A stretch of 64,000 nucleotides of DNA from Paenibacillus sp. PastM-3 (GTDB lineage: Bacteria > Bacillota > Bacilli > Paenibacillales > Paenibacillaceae): positions 1 through 64,000 of the forward strand of contig NZ_JARXXP010000018.1 in assembly GCF_029893965.1 (NCBI RefSeq), given 5' to 3'. Positions 53,059 through 62,648 of this stretch are shown in pieces. The position numbers and the translations under genes were made by a program. Below the pieces are notes generated by a model that searched no databases, was not told the DNA's origin, and was given only the letters and a program-made list of their open reading frames with translations. Within the stretch, counting starts at the first letter, position 1, and each line of letters opens with the position of its first letter.

Positions 53059-54027
53059 ATGACAAGCATTAAAGATGTAGCCAACTTAGCCGGCGTTGCT
53101 GTAGGTACCGTATCCAGGGTCATTAACAACTCTGGTGCCGTCAAACCCAAGACACGCCAAAAGGTAGAAGCAGCCATACAGGAACTGAATTATTTCCCGA
53201 ATGAAGTGGCCCGGAATTTTAAGATGCAGAAGTCCAAGATGGTCGCCTTATTGCTGCCGAGTATCTGGAATCCCTTCTTTTCTGAGCTGGCGTATTACAT
53301 TGAGGATGAGCTGGACCAGGAAGGCTATAAGCTGATGCTGTGCAACAGCGGCGGCAAGCCCGAAAAGGAGCTGTATTATCTCGATATGCTGCGGCAGAAC
53401 AAGGTGGCTGGAATTGTCGGCATAACTTACAACGATATCGAGAATAATGTGAGCAATGATATTCCGATCGTAAGCATTGACCGGCACTTTAACAAGAAGA
53501 TTACCTGCGTCACTTCGGATAATTATGAAGGAGGCCGTCTTGCATTGAGGGAGCTTGTGAAAGCGGGAGCCCGGAAGCCGGCTTTTATGGGGAGCGTTAC
53601 CTCTGTGTTCAGTGAGACTATGAACCGGAGAGAGGGCTTTATCCACGAGGCGCAGGCTTTGGGTGTAGATTATGTAATCTACGAGAAGCCCGACCCCATC
53701 GTGGACAACCAAGCCTTTATTAATGAATTCCTGCATAACCACGGCGATGCAGATGGCATTTTTGCCATTACCGATATGCTTGCCGCCTGCTATATAGATC
53801 AGGCCAGCAAGCAGGGGATCCGGGTTCCGGAGGACGTGAAGGTCATCGGTTATGACGGTATCCAGGACAGTCCGTATTTTCATCCTATTCTATCTACCAT
53901 CAGGCAGCCGGTGGAAGAAATGGCGCGCATGTCGATCAAACTGCTGTATGACAAGATCGAAGGCATTCCGCTGGAAAAACAGGTGTACCGCATACCTGTT
54001 GCGTTCAGGCAAGGCGAGACTACATGA
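53059..54027 (+). CDS. LacI-family regulator of the fructan operon
   Basis: A 322-residue repressor: HTH TSIKDVANLAGVAVGTVSRV with INNSG hinge, effector domain from about 60 (MVALLLPSIWNPFFSELA, late IGYDGIQDSPYFHP). It probably binds the four TTGAAACGTTTCCAA-type sites found before itself and before the permease gene. The inducer is presumably fructose, a fructan fragment or a phosphorylated form. GGAGGTG precedes the ATG. Confidence 0.9.
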   Translation: MTSIKDVANLAGVAVGTVSRVINNSGAVKPKTRQKVEAAIQELNYFPNEVARNFKMQKSKMVALLLPSIWNPFFSELAYYIEDELDQEGYKLMLCNSGGKPEKELYYLDMLRQNKVAGIVGITYNDIENNVSNDIPIVSIDRHFNKKITCVTSDNYEGGRLALRELVKAGARKPAFMGSVTSVFSETMNRREGFIHEAQALGVDYVIYEKPDPIVDNQAFINEFLHNHGDADGIFAITDMLAACYIDQASKQGIRVPEDVKVIGYDGIQDSPYFHPILSTIRQPVEEMARMSIKLLYDKIEGIPLEKQVYRIPVAFRQGETT

Positions 54028-54096
54028 TCTCCTGCAGATCAGAGAAACATCAGCCTATCGGTATGAATGCACCAACTGGCGTTTTTCTTTTCTAAA

Positions 54097-54153
54097 TTGG
54101 AAACGTTTCAAGTTCAATGATATATTTTTTATTCTAAATTGGAAACGTTTCAA
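54097..54153 (+). promoter_or_regulatory. Two more GAAACGTTTC operators before the importer
   Basis: TTGGAAACGTTTCAA at 54097-54111 and 54139-54153, starts exactly 42 bases apart (four helical turns), each preceded by TCTAAA. They are the reverse orientation of the sites at 52977 and 53000. Confidence 0.78.
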
Positions 54154-54190
54154 AACGACTGTTTATTCTACATTGAAAGGGAGTATATGC

Positions 54191-55141
54191 GTGAATTCAA
54201 GAATCAGTACGGCAGACCATACCCTGATCAAACCGAGCCGCAAAAGATGGAGCCGGTTCAAGCGCGACTATGAGCTGTACCTGTTTTTGCTGCCGATCAT
54301 TATTCTGTATCTCGTATTCAAATACTATCCGATGTACGGGGTGCAAATTGCGTTTAAGGATTTCTCGCCGAGCCAGGGGATCTGGGGGAGTGAATGGGTA
54401 GGCTTCCAGCACTTTAAAGATTTTTTCGATGCTTATAATTTCTGGACTATTATCAATAATACGCTCTCCCTCAGTTTCCTTTCGCTGTTGTTCGGCTTCC
54501 CGGCGCCAATCATCATTGCTATTATGCTCAATCAGATGCTGGGCAAGTCCTATAAGAAGTTTGTCCAGACCGTGATTTATGCGCCGCACTTTATTTCGAC
54601 CGTTGTGCTTGTCGGGATGCTTAATGTGTTTTTATCGCCCAACAGCGGTCTTGTTAACCACCTGATTACCGCGTTTGGCGGGCAGCCCATCCTCTTTATG
54701 GCTGATGAGGGCTGGTTCCGTCCGCTGTATATCCTCTCAGGGATCTGGCAGGAGACCGGCTTCGCCACAATTATCTACCTTGCTGCGCTTGCGGGAGTCA
54801 ATCCCGAACTGCATGAAGCGGCTATTATGGACGGGGCGAGCAAATGGAAGCGCGTGTGGTACGTGGATATTCCGAGCATTCTGCCGACGATTGTTATTCT
54901 GCTGATTCTGGCACTGGGCAATATTATGAGCATCGGTTTTGAAAAAGCATTTCTGATGCAAAGTGATCTCAACTATGCCACCTCCAATATTATCCCGACC
55001 TATGTATATGAAATGGGGATTCAGAAGGCCCAGTACAGCTTTTCCACGGCAGTCGGCCTGTTCAACTCCTTGATCAATATCATTTTGATCTTTACCGTAA
55101 ACCGGATCGCCAAAAAAATGACAGAAACCAGCCTGTGGTAA
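54191..55141 (+). CDS. ABC permease, LplB-like (fructan operon)
   Basis: A 316-residue permease: YELYLFLLPIIILYLVFKYY (TM1), PMYGVQIAFKDFSPSQGIWG, and the EAA loop EAAIMDGASKWKRVWYVDIP near 212-231. The GTG at 54191 with GAAAGGGAG upstream is chosen; the open frame extends far back over the operators and LacI gene and is not coding there. First gene of the importer. Confidence 0.9.
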   Translation: MNSRISTADHTLIKPSRKRWSRFKRDYELYLFLLPIIILYLVFKYYPMYGVQIAFKDFSPSQGIWGSEWVGFQHFKDFFDAYNFWTIINNTLSLSFLSLLFGFPAPIIIAIMLNQMLGKSYKKFVQTVIYAPHFISTVVLVGMLNVFLSPNSGLVNHLITAFGGQPILFMADEGWFRPLYILSGIWQETGFATIIYLAALAGVNPELHEAAIMDGASKWKRVWYVDIPSILPTIVILLILALGNIMSIGFEKAFLMQSDLNYATSNIIPTYVYEMGIQKAQYSFSTAVGLFNSLINIILIFTVNRIAKKMTETSLW

Positions 55142-55154
55142 GGAGGAAATAATC

Positions 55155-56051
55155 ATGAACCAATTATTGAAGCGAAAGAGCAGAGGGGATGTATGGTTTG
55201 ACATCATCAACTATATTTTGCTGACCATCATCATGCTGCTTGTGTTATACCCGCTTTACTTTGTGCTGGCTGCCTCATTTAGCGATCCCAATTATATCTA
55301 CTCCGGTGAGGTTTGGCTGTTTCCGAAAGGCTTCACGCTGGACGGCTATGAGCGGATATTCAGTGACTCCTCCATCTGGATCGGGTATGGAAACTCCATT
55401 CTGTACGCGACTCTGGGGACCTTAATTGGAGTTGCCGTCACGGTATTTGCAGCCTATCCGCTGGCCCGTAAGGATCTGGCCGGGAAGTCGGTGATTATGT
55501 GGTTTTTGCTGGTTACGATGTTCTTCAGCGGCGGTCTGATCCCCACCTATCTGCTGATTAAAGATTTGCACATGCTGAATACGATGTGGGCTCTGGTCAT
55601 TCCCGGGGCAGGCGGTGTGTTCAACGTCATCATTGTCAGAACCTTTTTCCAGTCGTCCATACCGGATGAGATGTGGGAAGCGGCTTCGATTGACGGATGC
55701 TCAAACACCAGATTTTTCTGGAGCATTGTGCTCCCCTTGTCCAAGTCCATTCTGGCAGTGATGGTGCTGTACCATGTGGTCGGATTCTGGAACGGTTTCT
55801 TCGACGCTTTGATCTACCTGAATGATGAGAGCAAGTATCCGCTGCAATTGGTGCTGCGCAACATCCTGGTCCAGAATCAGGTCAATTCCGGAATGATGAT
55901 CGATGTGGAATCCTATGCAGCCAAGATGCGCGTGACCGAACTGATTAAGTACGGGGTCATCATGGTATCCAGTCTGCCGCTGCTGATTTTGTATCCATTC
56001 CTGCAGAAGTATTTTGTCAAAGGCGTAATGATCGGCTCGATTAAAGGCTGA
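55155..56051 (+). CDS. ABC permease, YtcP-like (fructan operon)
   Basis: A 298-residue permease: LYPLYFVLAASFSDPNYIYS, EAA loop EAASIDGCSNTRFFWSIVLP near 175-194, and C-terminal LQKYFVKGVMIGSIKG. GGAGG precedes the ATG, 13 bases after the previous stop. Confidence 0.9.
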   Translation: MNQLLKRKSRGDVWFDIINYILLTIIMLLVLYPLYFVLAASFSDPNYIYSGEVWLFPKGFTLDGYERIFSDSSIWIGYGNSILYATLGTLIGVAVTVFAAYPLARKDLAGKSVIMWFLLVTMFFSGGLIPTYLLIKDLHMLNTMWALVIPGAGGVFNVIIVRTFFQSSIPDEMWEAASIDGCSNTRFFWSIVLPLSKSILAVMVLYHVVGFWNGFFDALIYLNDESKYPLQLVLRNILVQNQVNSGMMIDVESYAAKMRVTELIKYGVIMVSSLPLLILYPFLQKYFVKGVMIGSIKG

Positions 56052-56160
56052 TCCTCATTTCCGGCACTTGAGAGGGGGGATGTACCGCCGTATTCAGGCC
56101 AAAATAGCAGAGCAACACAAGCGTTTAAAGGGTGGATGAACAAAAGGGAGGTTATGGATA

Positions 56161-57786
56161 ATGAAGTCTTTATTCAAAAATGCGGGGATTGTGGTGCTGG
56201 CCGGAGCGTTTGCGCTGAGCGGATGTTCCGGTAACGGAAACGGGTCCAAGAATCAGGCGGAGAATCCGGATCAGGAAGCAAATTTCAATGCAACCGGTCT
56301 TCCGATTGTAGACGAAACCGTTTCCTTAAGAATGGTAGCCCCGAAGGCGGCTTTGGCGCCGGAATTCTCGGAGATGGAAATCTTCAAACGGCTGGAGAAG
56401 GATACTAACGTAAAGATTAACTGGGAGAACATTCCTGATACCGACTATACAGAGAAGAAAAACCTGCTGCTTGCAAGCGGCGATTTGCCTGATGCCTTTT
56501 ATGCGGCTGGATTTACCGATTATGAGCTGATCAATTACGGTGAAGATGGAACCCTGATTCCGCTGGAGGATTTAATTGAGCAATATGCTCCTAATTTGAA
56601 AGCGCTTCTGGAGCGCCGTCCTGATATCAAATCATCCATTACTGCACCAGACGGGCACATCTACGGGCTGCCGTCCTGGGAAGAGAATAACCTGGGAACG
56701 AACCCTTTCTTTCACGTTATCAATAAAAGCTGGCTGGATAAGCTGGGCCTGAAAGTGCCGGAAACACTAGATGAATACACGGAAGCGCTGCTGGCCTTCA
56801 AAACACAGGACCCGAACGGCAACGGCAAGCAGGATGAAATCCCGCTCAGCTTCATGCACATGCAGTGGTGTATGGATATTGCCGGACTATTCGGCGCCTT
56901 TGGACTTCCGGATAACCTGGAGCACCGTGTCGTCCGGGACGGCAAAGTTATTTTTACGGCGACTCAGCCTGAATACAAGGAAGCCCTGAATTATTTTCAT
57001 GAAAAATGGTATAAGCAGGGTCTGATCGATCCGGAATCCTTCACCCAGGATGCAGCGCAGTATCTGGCCAAAGGCAAAACGACAGATGAGACGCTGGGCT
57101 CCTATGTCTGGTGGGAAGTAGAAGAGGTTGTCGGTACCGAACGTGCCAAGGATTATGTTTTGCTGTCCCCGCTTAAAGGCGCGGGTGGAGAGCAGACGAT
57201 TGGACGCGCCAATGGCGGCGGGCCGGGACGCGGGTCGTTTGTCATTACCAAAGAGAACAGCAATCCTGAAATCACCATGCGCTGGATCGACCAGCAGTAT
57301 GAGCCTTACATGGCTGCTCAAATCCACTGGGGCCCGCTGGATGTCGTATACAAGAAGGACGAAAACGGTAAGCTCGTGAATCTGCCGCTTCCTGAGGGAG
57401 CCTCTGCAGGTGAATTCCGTCAAAAGGTTGCTCCGGGATCTGGCGCGCCGGGCATCATTACTTTTGAGGACTTCGGAAAAGTGGTAGATATGGAACCCCG
57501 TGCCCAGCAGCGCGCTGCGGACCTGGAGAAATACTACAATCCGTATATGGAAAAAGAAAACTATCCAAGTATCTTCTTTGAGCCGGAAGAGCTGGACACC
57601 ATCAACAAGATTGAGCCAGAACTGATCAAATATGTAAATACACAAAGAGGAAAGTTCATTGTAGACGGCGGCGCAGATGAGGCATGGGACAGCTATATCA
57701 AGACGCTGGAAAAGATGGGTCTGAATGAATTGATGGAAATCTATCAGACCGGACTGGACCGCTACAATGCAAATCTAAAACTATAA
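56161..57786 (+). CDS. Oligosaccharide-binding lipoprotein (fructan operon)
   Basis: A 541-residue solute-binding lipoprotein with lipobox ALSGCSG. The mature part has a typical large CUT1 layout (ETVSLRMVAPKAALAPE, DLPDAFYAAGFTDYELI, PDGHIYGLPSW). It feeds the two permeases. The next genes encode fructokinase and GH32 enzymes, so a fructo-oligosaccharide is the likely cargo. GGGAGG lies upstream of the ATG. Confidence 0.9.
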   Translation: MKSLFKNAGIVVLAGAFALSGCSGNGNGSKNQAENPDQEANFNATGLPIVDETVSLRMVAPKAALAPEFSEMEIFKRLEKDTNVKINWENIPDTDYTEKKNLLLASGDLPDAFYAAGFTDYELINYGEDGTLIPLEDLIEQYAPNLKALLERRPDIKSSITAPDGHIYGLPSWEENNLGTNPFFHVINKSWLDKLGLKVPETLDEYTEALLAFKTQDPNGNGKQDEIPLSFMHMQWCMDIAGLFGAFGLPDNLEHRVVRDGKVIFTATQPEYKEALNYFHEKWYKQGLIDPESFTQDAAQYLAKGKTTDETLGSYVWWEVEEVVGTERAKDYVLLSPLKGAGGEQTIGRANGGGPGRGSFVITKENSNPEITMRWIDQQYEPYMAAQIHWGPLDVVYKKDENGKLVNLPLPEGASAGEFRQKVAPGSGAPGIITFEDFGKVVDMEPRAQQRAADLEKYYNPYMEKENYPSIFFEPEELDTINKIEPELIKYVNTQRGKFIVDGGADEAWDSYIKTLEKMGLNELMEIYQTGLDRYNANLKL

Positions 57787-57815
57787 ATAAATAGAGGGTT
57801 AGGTGGGGAGAAGCT

Positions 57816-60257
57816 GTGCTTGATGTTATCGCGATTGGAGAAGTATTAATAGATTTTACTCCGGCAGGCCGTTCAGCCGCAGGGAATGAGCAGTTTGAGT
57901 GCAATCCTGGAGGAGCTCCGGCCAATGTGGCCGCTGCGCTGTCCCGTCTGGGTGCAAGATCGGCACTCGTCAGCAAGGTTGGAGAGGATCAATTTGGTTC
58001 TTTACTGCAAAATACACTTCTAAATAACGGTGTGGATGTAACAGGAGTTTCGGTTACGAACGAAGCAAGTACAACCTTGGCCTTTGTTCATCTGGATGAA
58101 CAGGGAGACCGGTCCTTCAGCTTCTTCCGGAAGCCGGGAGCAGATACCTTCTTACATTCAAAGGATATCCCTTTGGAGCGGATTGACAGCTGCAAGGTAC
58201 TGCATTTTGGCTCATTGTCTATGACTCATGACCCTGCCCGTACAGCAACCAGGACGGCCGTTCTTAAGGCTAAGGAAGCGGGAGTGCTGCTGTCGTTTGA
58301 TCCGAATATCCGGTTTGCGTTATGGGAGAGCAAGGAGGCAGCGAGACAGCATATTCTTTGGGGTTTGAATTATGCCGATATCCTGAAGATCTCGGAAGAA
58401 GAGCTTGCTTTTATTACAGGCACAAACGATATTGGAAAAGGTTCACTGGAGCTCCAGCAGCAATATGACATCGGACTGATCGTCGTTACTTTAGCGGAAA
58501 AGGGCTGCTATTATCGTCTGGCCGGCCAGGATGGATATGTGCCGGGCTTTAAGGTCAAGGCCATTGATACGACTGGAGCAGGGGATGCTTTTCTGGGCTG
58601 CCTGTTATATAAGATCCTCGATAACGGGGGTTCTCTGCAGGAGCTGACCACCCGGCAAATCACCAGCATGCTGAGTTTCGCCAATGCCGGCGGAGCGCTG
58701 GTTACAACACGAAAGGGGGCTCTTGGGTCCATGCCTACGACAGATGAGATTAACCGCCTGATGGAGTCCGCCAAACCGGACAATGACGACCGGTTCAGAC
58801 CAGGGTTTCACTTTTCACCTCCCGATAACTGGGCGAATGATCCCAACGGATTAGTCTACTACAAGGGAAGCTATCATCTATTCTATCAATATCATCCTTA
58901 CAGTAATAAATGGGGGCCGATGCACTGGGGCCATGCTGTAAGTCAAGACCTGGTTCGCTGGGAGCACGCGCCTGTTGCGCTATTCCCGGATGAGCATGGT
59001 GCGATTTTTTCGGGCTGCTGTGTAGTGGACTGGAATAATAGCAGCGGTATATTCGAAGATTCCCAAGGAGGACTCGTTGCGATCTTTACGCATGCGGATA
59101 CCCATCCGGAGACAGGCCAGCCGCGGCAGCGTCAGAGTCTGGCCTACAGCAGCGATGAAGGCCAAACCTGGCAGAAGTATCAGGGTAATCCAGTGCTCTC
59201 CGAGGATGACCTGATAGATTTCCGGGATCCCAAGGTGTTCTGGCATCAGCAAAGCGGGCGGTGGATTATGGCGATTGTTGCGGGAGACCATGCCCGCTTC
59301 TATGCCTCGGATAATTTGCGCGAATGGTCGCTGACCGGTGAATTCGGCAAGGGAGAAGGCTCCCATGACGGCGTATGGGAATGCCCGGATCTGTTTCAGC
59401 TGCCGGTGGATGACACCGGCCGGTCCAAATGGGTGCTTATTATCAGCATTGGTGACAATCCCGATTGTCCCGAGGGATCACGCACGCAATATTTCATTGG
59501 TGAATTCGACGGAAAGACGTTTATTAATGACAACCCGGCCGATCATATTCTGTGGCTGGATTATGGCAGAGACAACTATGCAGGCGTTACCTGGTCGGAT
59601 ATTCCGGAGCAAGACGGTCGACGCGTCCTTATCGGGTGGATGAGCAACTGGAAATATGCCAACGAGACCCCTACAGGTTCCTGGAGAGGTGCCATGACTC
59701 TGCCCCGCGCCTTGTCATTGACCAGCAAGGACGGCAGTGTCGTGCTAACCCAAATGCCTGTCCGGGAAATCGGGCAGCTGCGCAAAGATTCCGTGAGCTG
59801 GAAGGATGTCACCGTTACGCCTGAGACTCCTTTCATACAGCAGACGAATCATAATCTGCTGGAGATAGAGGCAGAACTGGATGTCCGTTCCGGAGGCGAG
59901 GTATGTATTCATCTGAAATCCTCCGGACAGGACGAGATCATTATCGGTTACGACCCTGCTGACAAGCGGCTGTTCACCGACCGTTCCCATTCCGGTGTGA
60001 CTGATTTCCATCCGGCGTTTGCCAGCCGGCATGGTGCGAGACTGGCTGCAGTGAATGGACAGCTCAGGCTGCAGATCTGGCTGGACCGCAATGCGGTTGA
60101 GGTGTATGCGGATAATGGCCTGGTTGTGCTGACCGATCAGATTTTCCCTGAATCTCCGATTGAGCATATCGGGGTAAGTACGCAGTCAGGACAGATTGTT
60201 ATGAATTCACTTAAGATCCATACGCTGGAGTCTATTCGGATACCGGGGGAGGAATAA
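57816..60257 (+). CDS. Fusion of PfkB fructokinase and GH32 fructan hydrolase
   Basis: An 813-residue protein in one uninterrupted frame. Residues 1-315 are a PfkB kinase (GGAPANVAAALSRLG, and DTTGAGDAFLGCLLY with the catalytic Asp). Residues 330-810 are GH32: nucleophile D342 in WANDPNG, transition-state Asp in DFRDPKVF, acid/base E522 in WECPD, then the beta-sandwich. It would cleave sucrose or fructo-oligosaccharide and phosphorylate the fructose released. No signal peptide. GTG start with GGTGGGGAG upstream. Confidence 0.92.
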   Translation: MLDVIAIGEVLIDFTPAGRSAAGNEQFECNPGGAPANVAAALSRLGARSALVSKVGEDQFGSLLQNTLLNNGVDVTGVSVTNEASTTLAFVHLDEQGDRSFSFFRKPGADTFLHSKDIPLERIDSCKVLHFGSLSMTHDPARTATRTAVLKAKEAGVLLSFDPNIRFALWESKEAARQHILWGLNYADILKISEEELAFITGTNDIGKGSLELQQQYDIGLIVVTLAEKGCYYRLAGQDGYVPGFKVKAIDTTGAGDAFLGCLLYKILDNGGSLQELTTRQITSMLSFANAGGALVTTRKGALGSMPTTDEINRLMESAKPDNDDRFRPGFHFSPPDNWANDPNGLVYYKGSYHLFYQYHPYSNKWGPMHWGHAVSQDLVRWEHAPVALFPDEHGAIFSGCCVVDWNNSSGIFEDSQGGLVAIFTHADTHPETGQPRQRQSLAYSSDEGQTWQKYQGNPVLSEDDLIDFRDPKVFWHQQSGRWIMAIVAGDHARFYASDNLREWSLTGEFGKGEGSHDGVWECPDLFQLPVDDTGRSKWVLIISIGDNPDCPEGSRTQYFIGEFDGKTFINDNPADHILWLDYGRDNYAGVTWSDIPEQDGRRVLIGWMSNWKYANETPTGSWRGAMTLPRALSLTSKDGSVVLTQMPVREIGQLRKDSVSWKDVTVTPETPFIQQTNHNLLEIEAELDVRSGGEVCIHLKSSGQDEIIIGYDPADKRLFTDRSHSGVTDFHPAFASRHGARLAAVNGQLRLQIWLDRNAVEVYADNGLVVLTDQIFPESPIEHIGVSTQSGQIVMNSLKIHTLESIRIPGEE

Positions 60258-60260
60258 GGC

Positions 60261-62537
60261 ATGAGCAGCTCAGCGGGAGACCGCGGACTAACGCTGTATT
60301 GGGCTTTTGATGAAGGAGTCGGAGCAGGTGCGCTGGAGAGCGTCACTAAGACGATGGATAATGTTCACTACGTATTTAATAATGCGGAGTTTACCGATCC
60401 TTGTACTCCGCCATGGAGGCAGGGAGTGGCAGGAACTAGTCTCCTCTTTGATGGTTACTCAACCTATATTGCTCATTCTGCCCATGAGGATGAACCTAAT
60501 GGGGAGCCGGAATTTCTGCCGGCACTCAGTATCGGGGTATGGGTTGCCCCGCGAACCTATGAGTGGGGGCACGGGGGCAAGCTGGCCGCCATTGTGAACA
60601 GGCACAATAAGGATGCTAAGCAGGGGTACCTGCTTGGCATGTTCCGTCACGGCTCCTGGTCCTTCCAAATCGGGCTTGAGGGAGGAAAATGGATCGAAAT
60701 CTGCTCGCCGGACGGCTGTGAACTGCCCAAGAATGAGTGGTCTTACGTAAATGCCGTGTTCAATGGGGACGAGGGTGAACTCAAGCTGTATTTGAACGGC
60801 AGCGAGATCGCTTCGGCGGTCGTACCTGCCGGTTCAAGGCTGGCAGTAGCGGCGGATACTGACCTGCTCATCGGCAGGAACAATCACAGCAGTAAGCTTG
60901 CAAAGGTGTTCAGCCTGCACATGTTCAGCGGACTTATGGATGAGCTGAAGATTTATAGCCGCGCCCTGAGTTACGAGGAAGTGGCCTCATCTTATCAGGA
61001 GGTGCTCGCGGCAAATGGAGGCATCCGGCCGCAGGTGGAATATGACGACATCAAGCTGGACAGGACGCCACTGCTTGCGGACCGGCACAGACCGCAATAT
61101 CATGTCAGCCCCCCGGCCCATTGGATGAACGAGCCGCATGCTCCGGTCTATTTTGCCGGGCAATATCATCTGTTCTATCAGCACAATCCGCAAGGGCCGT
61201 ACTTTCATCATATTCATTGGGGGCATTGGGTAAGTGAAGATCTGGTGCATTGGCGTGATCTTCCTGTAGCCCTGGCACCTGAGAAGGATCAGCTCGCACC
61301 GGACGGAATCTGGTCGGGAAGCGCGACATATGATACTGACGGCCTGCCTGTCCTGTTCTTTACGGCCGGCAATGACAGTGCATCACCGAATCAGAGCGTG
61401 GCGCTGGCCAGAAGCAATTATTCCGCAGACGGTGACCCTGATCTGGTAAAGTGGATCAAACATCCCGAGCCGCTCATTGTACAGCAGCAGGGGATGGGGG
61501 CATTCGGAGATTTCCGGGACCCGTTCGTGTGGAAGGATGAGGACGGCTGGTATGCCCTGGTCGGGTCAGGGGTGGAAGGCGGCGGGGGAGCCGCGCTGGC
61601 TTTTTCGTCAGACGACATGCTGAACTGGACGTACAAGGGATCATTTTTTGAAGCGGACATTCGGAAGTTCCCTTATCTTGGACCGATCTGGGAGCTCCCT
61701 GTATTTCTTCCTCTGGGCAGTGACAAGCAAGGTGTGAGTAAGCATCTCCTGCTGGTCAGCCCTGTGGGAGCCGGCGCCGATGTTGAAGTGTTCTACTGGA
61801 TCGGACAGCTGGACAAGCACAATCTGAGTTTCATACCGGACCGGGAGGAACCTCAATTGATGGATGTCGGTGATTTTCATTTTACCGGCCCGAGCGGAAT
61901 GGTCGATCCGGTGACAGGCAGAAATATCGTCTTTACGATCGCGCAGGGTGACCGTACATCCGTGCTGGAGTATCAATCAGGCTGGGCTCATAACGGCGGT
62001 TTGCCGGTAAGCGTGTACTTGAGGGAGGATGGCAGGCTTGGAATCGAGCCGATTCATGAGCTGCAGTCACTGCGGGGTGAGAAGCGACTATCGCTTCGTG
62101 ACAAGTCATTATCAGAAGCAAATGACCAGCTGAGGGCTATTCAAGGCGATATGCTGGAGATTCAGCTGGAAATGGGGCGGGGCAGTGCTGCACAGCTTGG
62201 AATCAAGGTCCGGTGTACACCGGATGGAGAGGAAGAGACGCTGCTGTATTATGACTGGAAGGAATCGATGCTTTTGGCCGACCGGACGAAAACATCGCAG
62301 CATCCGGAAGAAAAATGCAGCGGGATTCAGGGCGGCAAGCTGGATCTGTGCGGCGAGAATCTGAAGCTGCATCTCTATCTGGACCGCTCCATGGTCGAAG
62401 CCTATGCCAACGGACTCAAAAGCCTGACGACCCGCGTATATCCGGGCCGCAAGGATGCTTTGGGGCTTAGACTATGGGGAGATGGGGAGTCCTTGGTGAA
62501 GTCTTTGGAAATTTGGGAAATGAAGTCTATATGGTAA
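60261..62537 (+). CDS. LamG-GH32 protein with altered active site
   Basis: A 758-residue protein. Residues 10-250 form a concanavalin/LamG-like domain (LTLYWAFDEG, FSGLMDELKIYSRALS). Residues 275-755 are GH32: WMNEPHAPVYF with E291 where the nucleophile Asp normally stands, FRDPFVW (D420), and WELPVF (E478; Cys replaced by Leu). The beta-sandwich is present. No signal peptide. Substrate may differ from plain fructans. The ATG is 3 bases after the fusion gene and has GGGGGAGGAA upstream. Confidence 0.88.
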   Translation: MSSSAGDRGLTLYWAFDEGVGAGALESVTKTMDNVHYVFNNAEFTDPCTPPWRQGVAGTSLLFDGYSTYIAHSAHEDEPNGEPEFLPALSIGVWVAPRTYEWGHGGKLAAIVNRHNKDAKQGYLLGMFRHGSWSFQIGLEGGKWIEICSPDGCELPKNEWSYVNAVFNGDEGELKLYLNGSEIASAVVPAGSRLAVAADTDLLIGRNNHSSKLAKVFSLHMFSGLMDELKIYSRALSYEEVASSYQEVLAANGGIRPQVEYDDIKLDRTPLLADRHRPQYHVSPPAHWMNEPHAPVYFAGQYHLFYQHNPQGPYFHHIHWGHWVSEDLVHWRDLPVALAPEKDQLAPDGIWSGSATYDTDGLPVLFFTAGNDSASPNQSVALARSNYSADGDPDLVKWIKHPEPLIVQQQGMGAFGDFRDPFVWKDEDGWYALVGSGVEGGGGAALAFSSDDMLNWTYKGSFFEADIRKFPYLGPIWELPVFLPLGSDKQGVSKHLLLVSPVGAGADVEVFYWIGQLDKHNLSFIPDREEPQLMDVGDFHFTGPSGMVDPVTGRNIVFTIAQGDRTSVLEYQSGWAHNGGLPVSVYLREDGRLGIEPIHELQSLRGEKRLSLRDKSLSEANDQLRAIQGDMLEIQLEMGRGSAAQLGIKVRCTPDGEEETLLYYDWKESMLLADRTKTSQHPEEKCSGIQGGKLDLCGENLKLHLYLDRSMVEAYANGLKSLTTRVYPGRKDALGLRLWGDGESLVKSLEIWEMKSIW

Positions 62538-62540
62538 TGC

Positions 62541-62562
62541 GGAGCGCCACGGCGCTCCTTCC
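62541..62562 (+). terminator. Terminator of the fructan operon
   Basis: GGAGCGCC-AC-GGCGCTCC followed by TTCC. Short, GC-rich stem. Confidence 0.65.
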
Positions 62563-62603
62563 CTCATGGATACAGCAATTAACGCAAAGAAGTAGATAAT
62601 TGT

Positions 62604-62618
62604 TTGTAAGCGCTTCAT
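62604..62618. promoter_or_regulatory. Candidate CcpA (cre) site
   Basis: TTGTAAGCGCTTCAT fits the cre pattern WTGNAANCGNWNNCW with one mismatch at the late C. It lies 31 bases before the levanase remnant, where catabolite repression would be expected. Confidence 0.5.
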
Positions 62619-62648
62619 TTAATCAAACATAATGAAGGAGGCTTGTTA

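Noticed and set aside
53852..54190. N-terminal extension of the LplB-like permease
   Set aside because: This frame overlaps the LacI gene and the operator pair. The GTG at 54191 with GAAAGGGAG gives the normal start.
62604..62618. Fifth operator of the 53059 repressor
   Set aside because: TGTAAGCGCTTC has a CGC centre and differs from GAAACGTTTC; it fits a cre site better.
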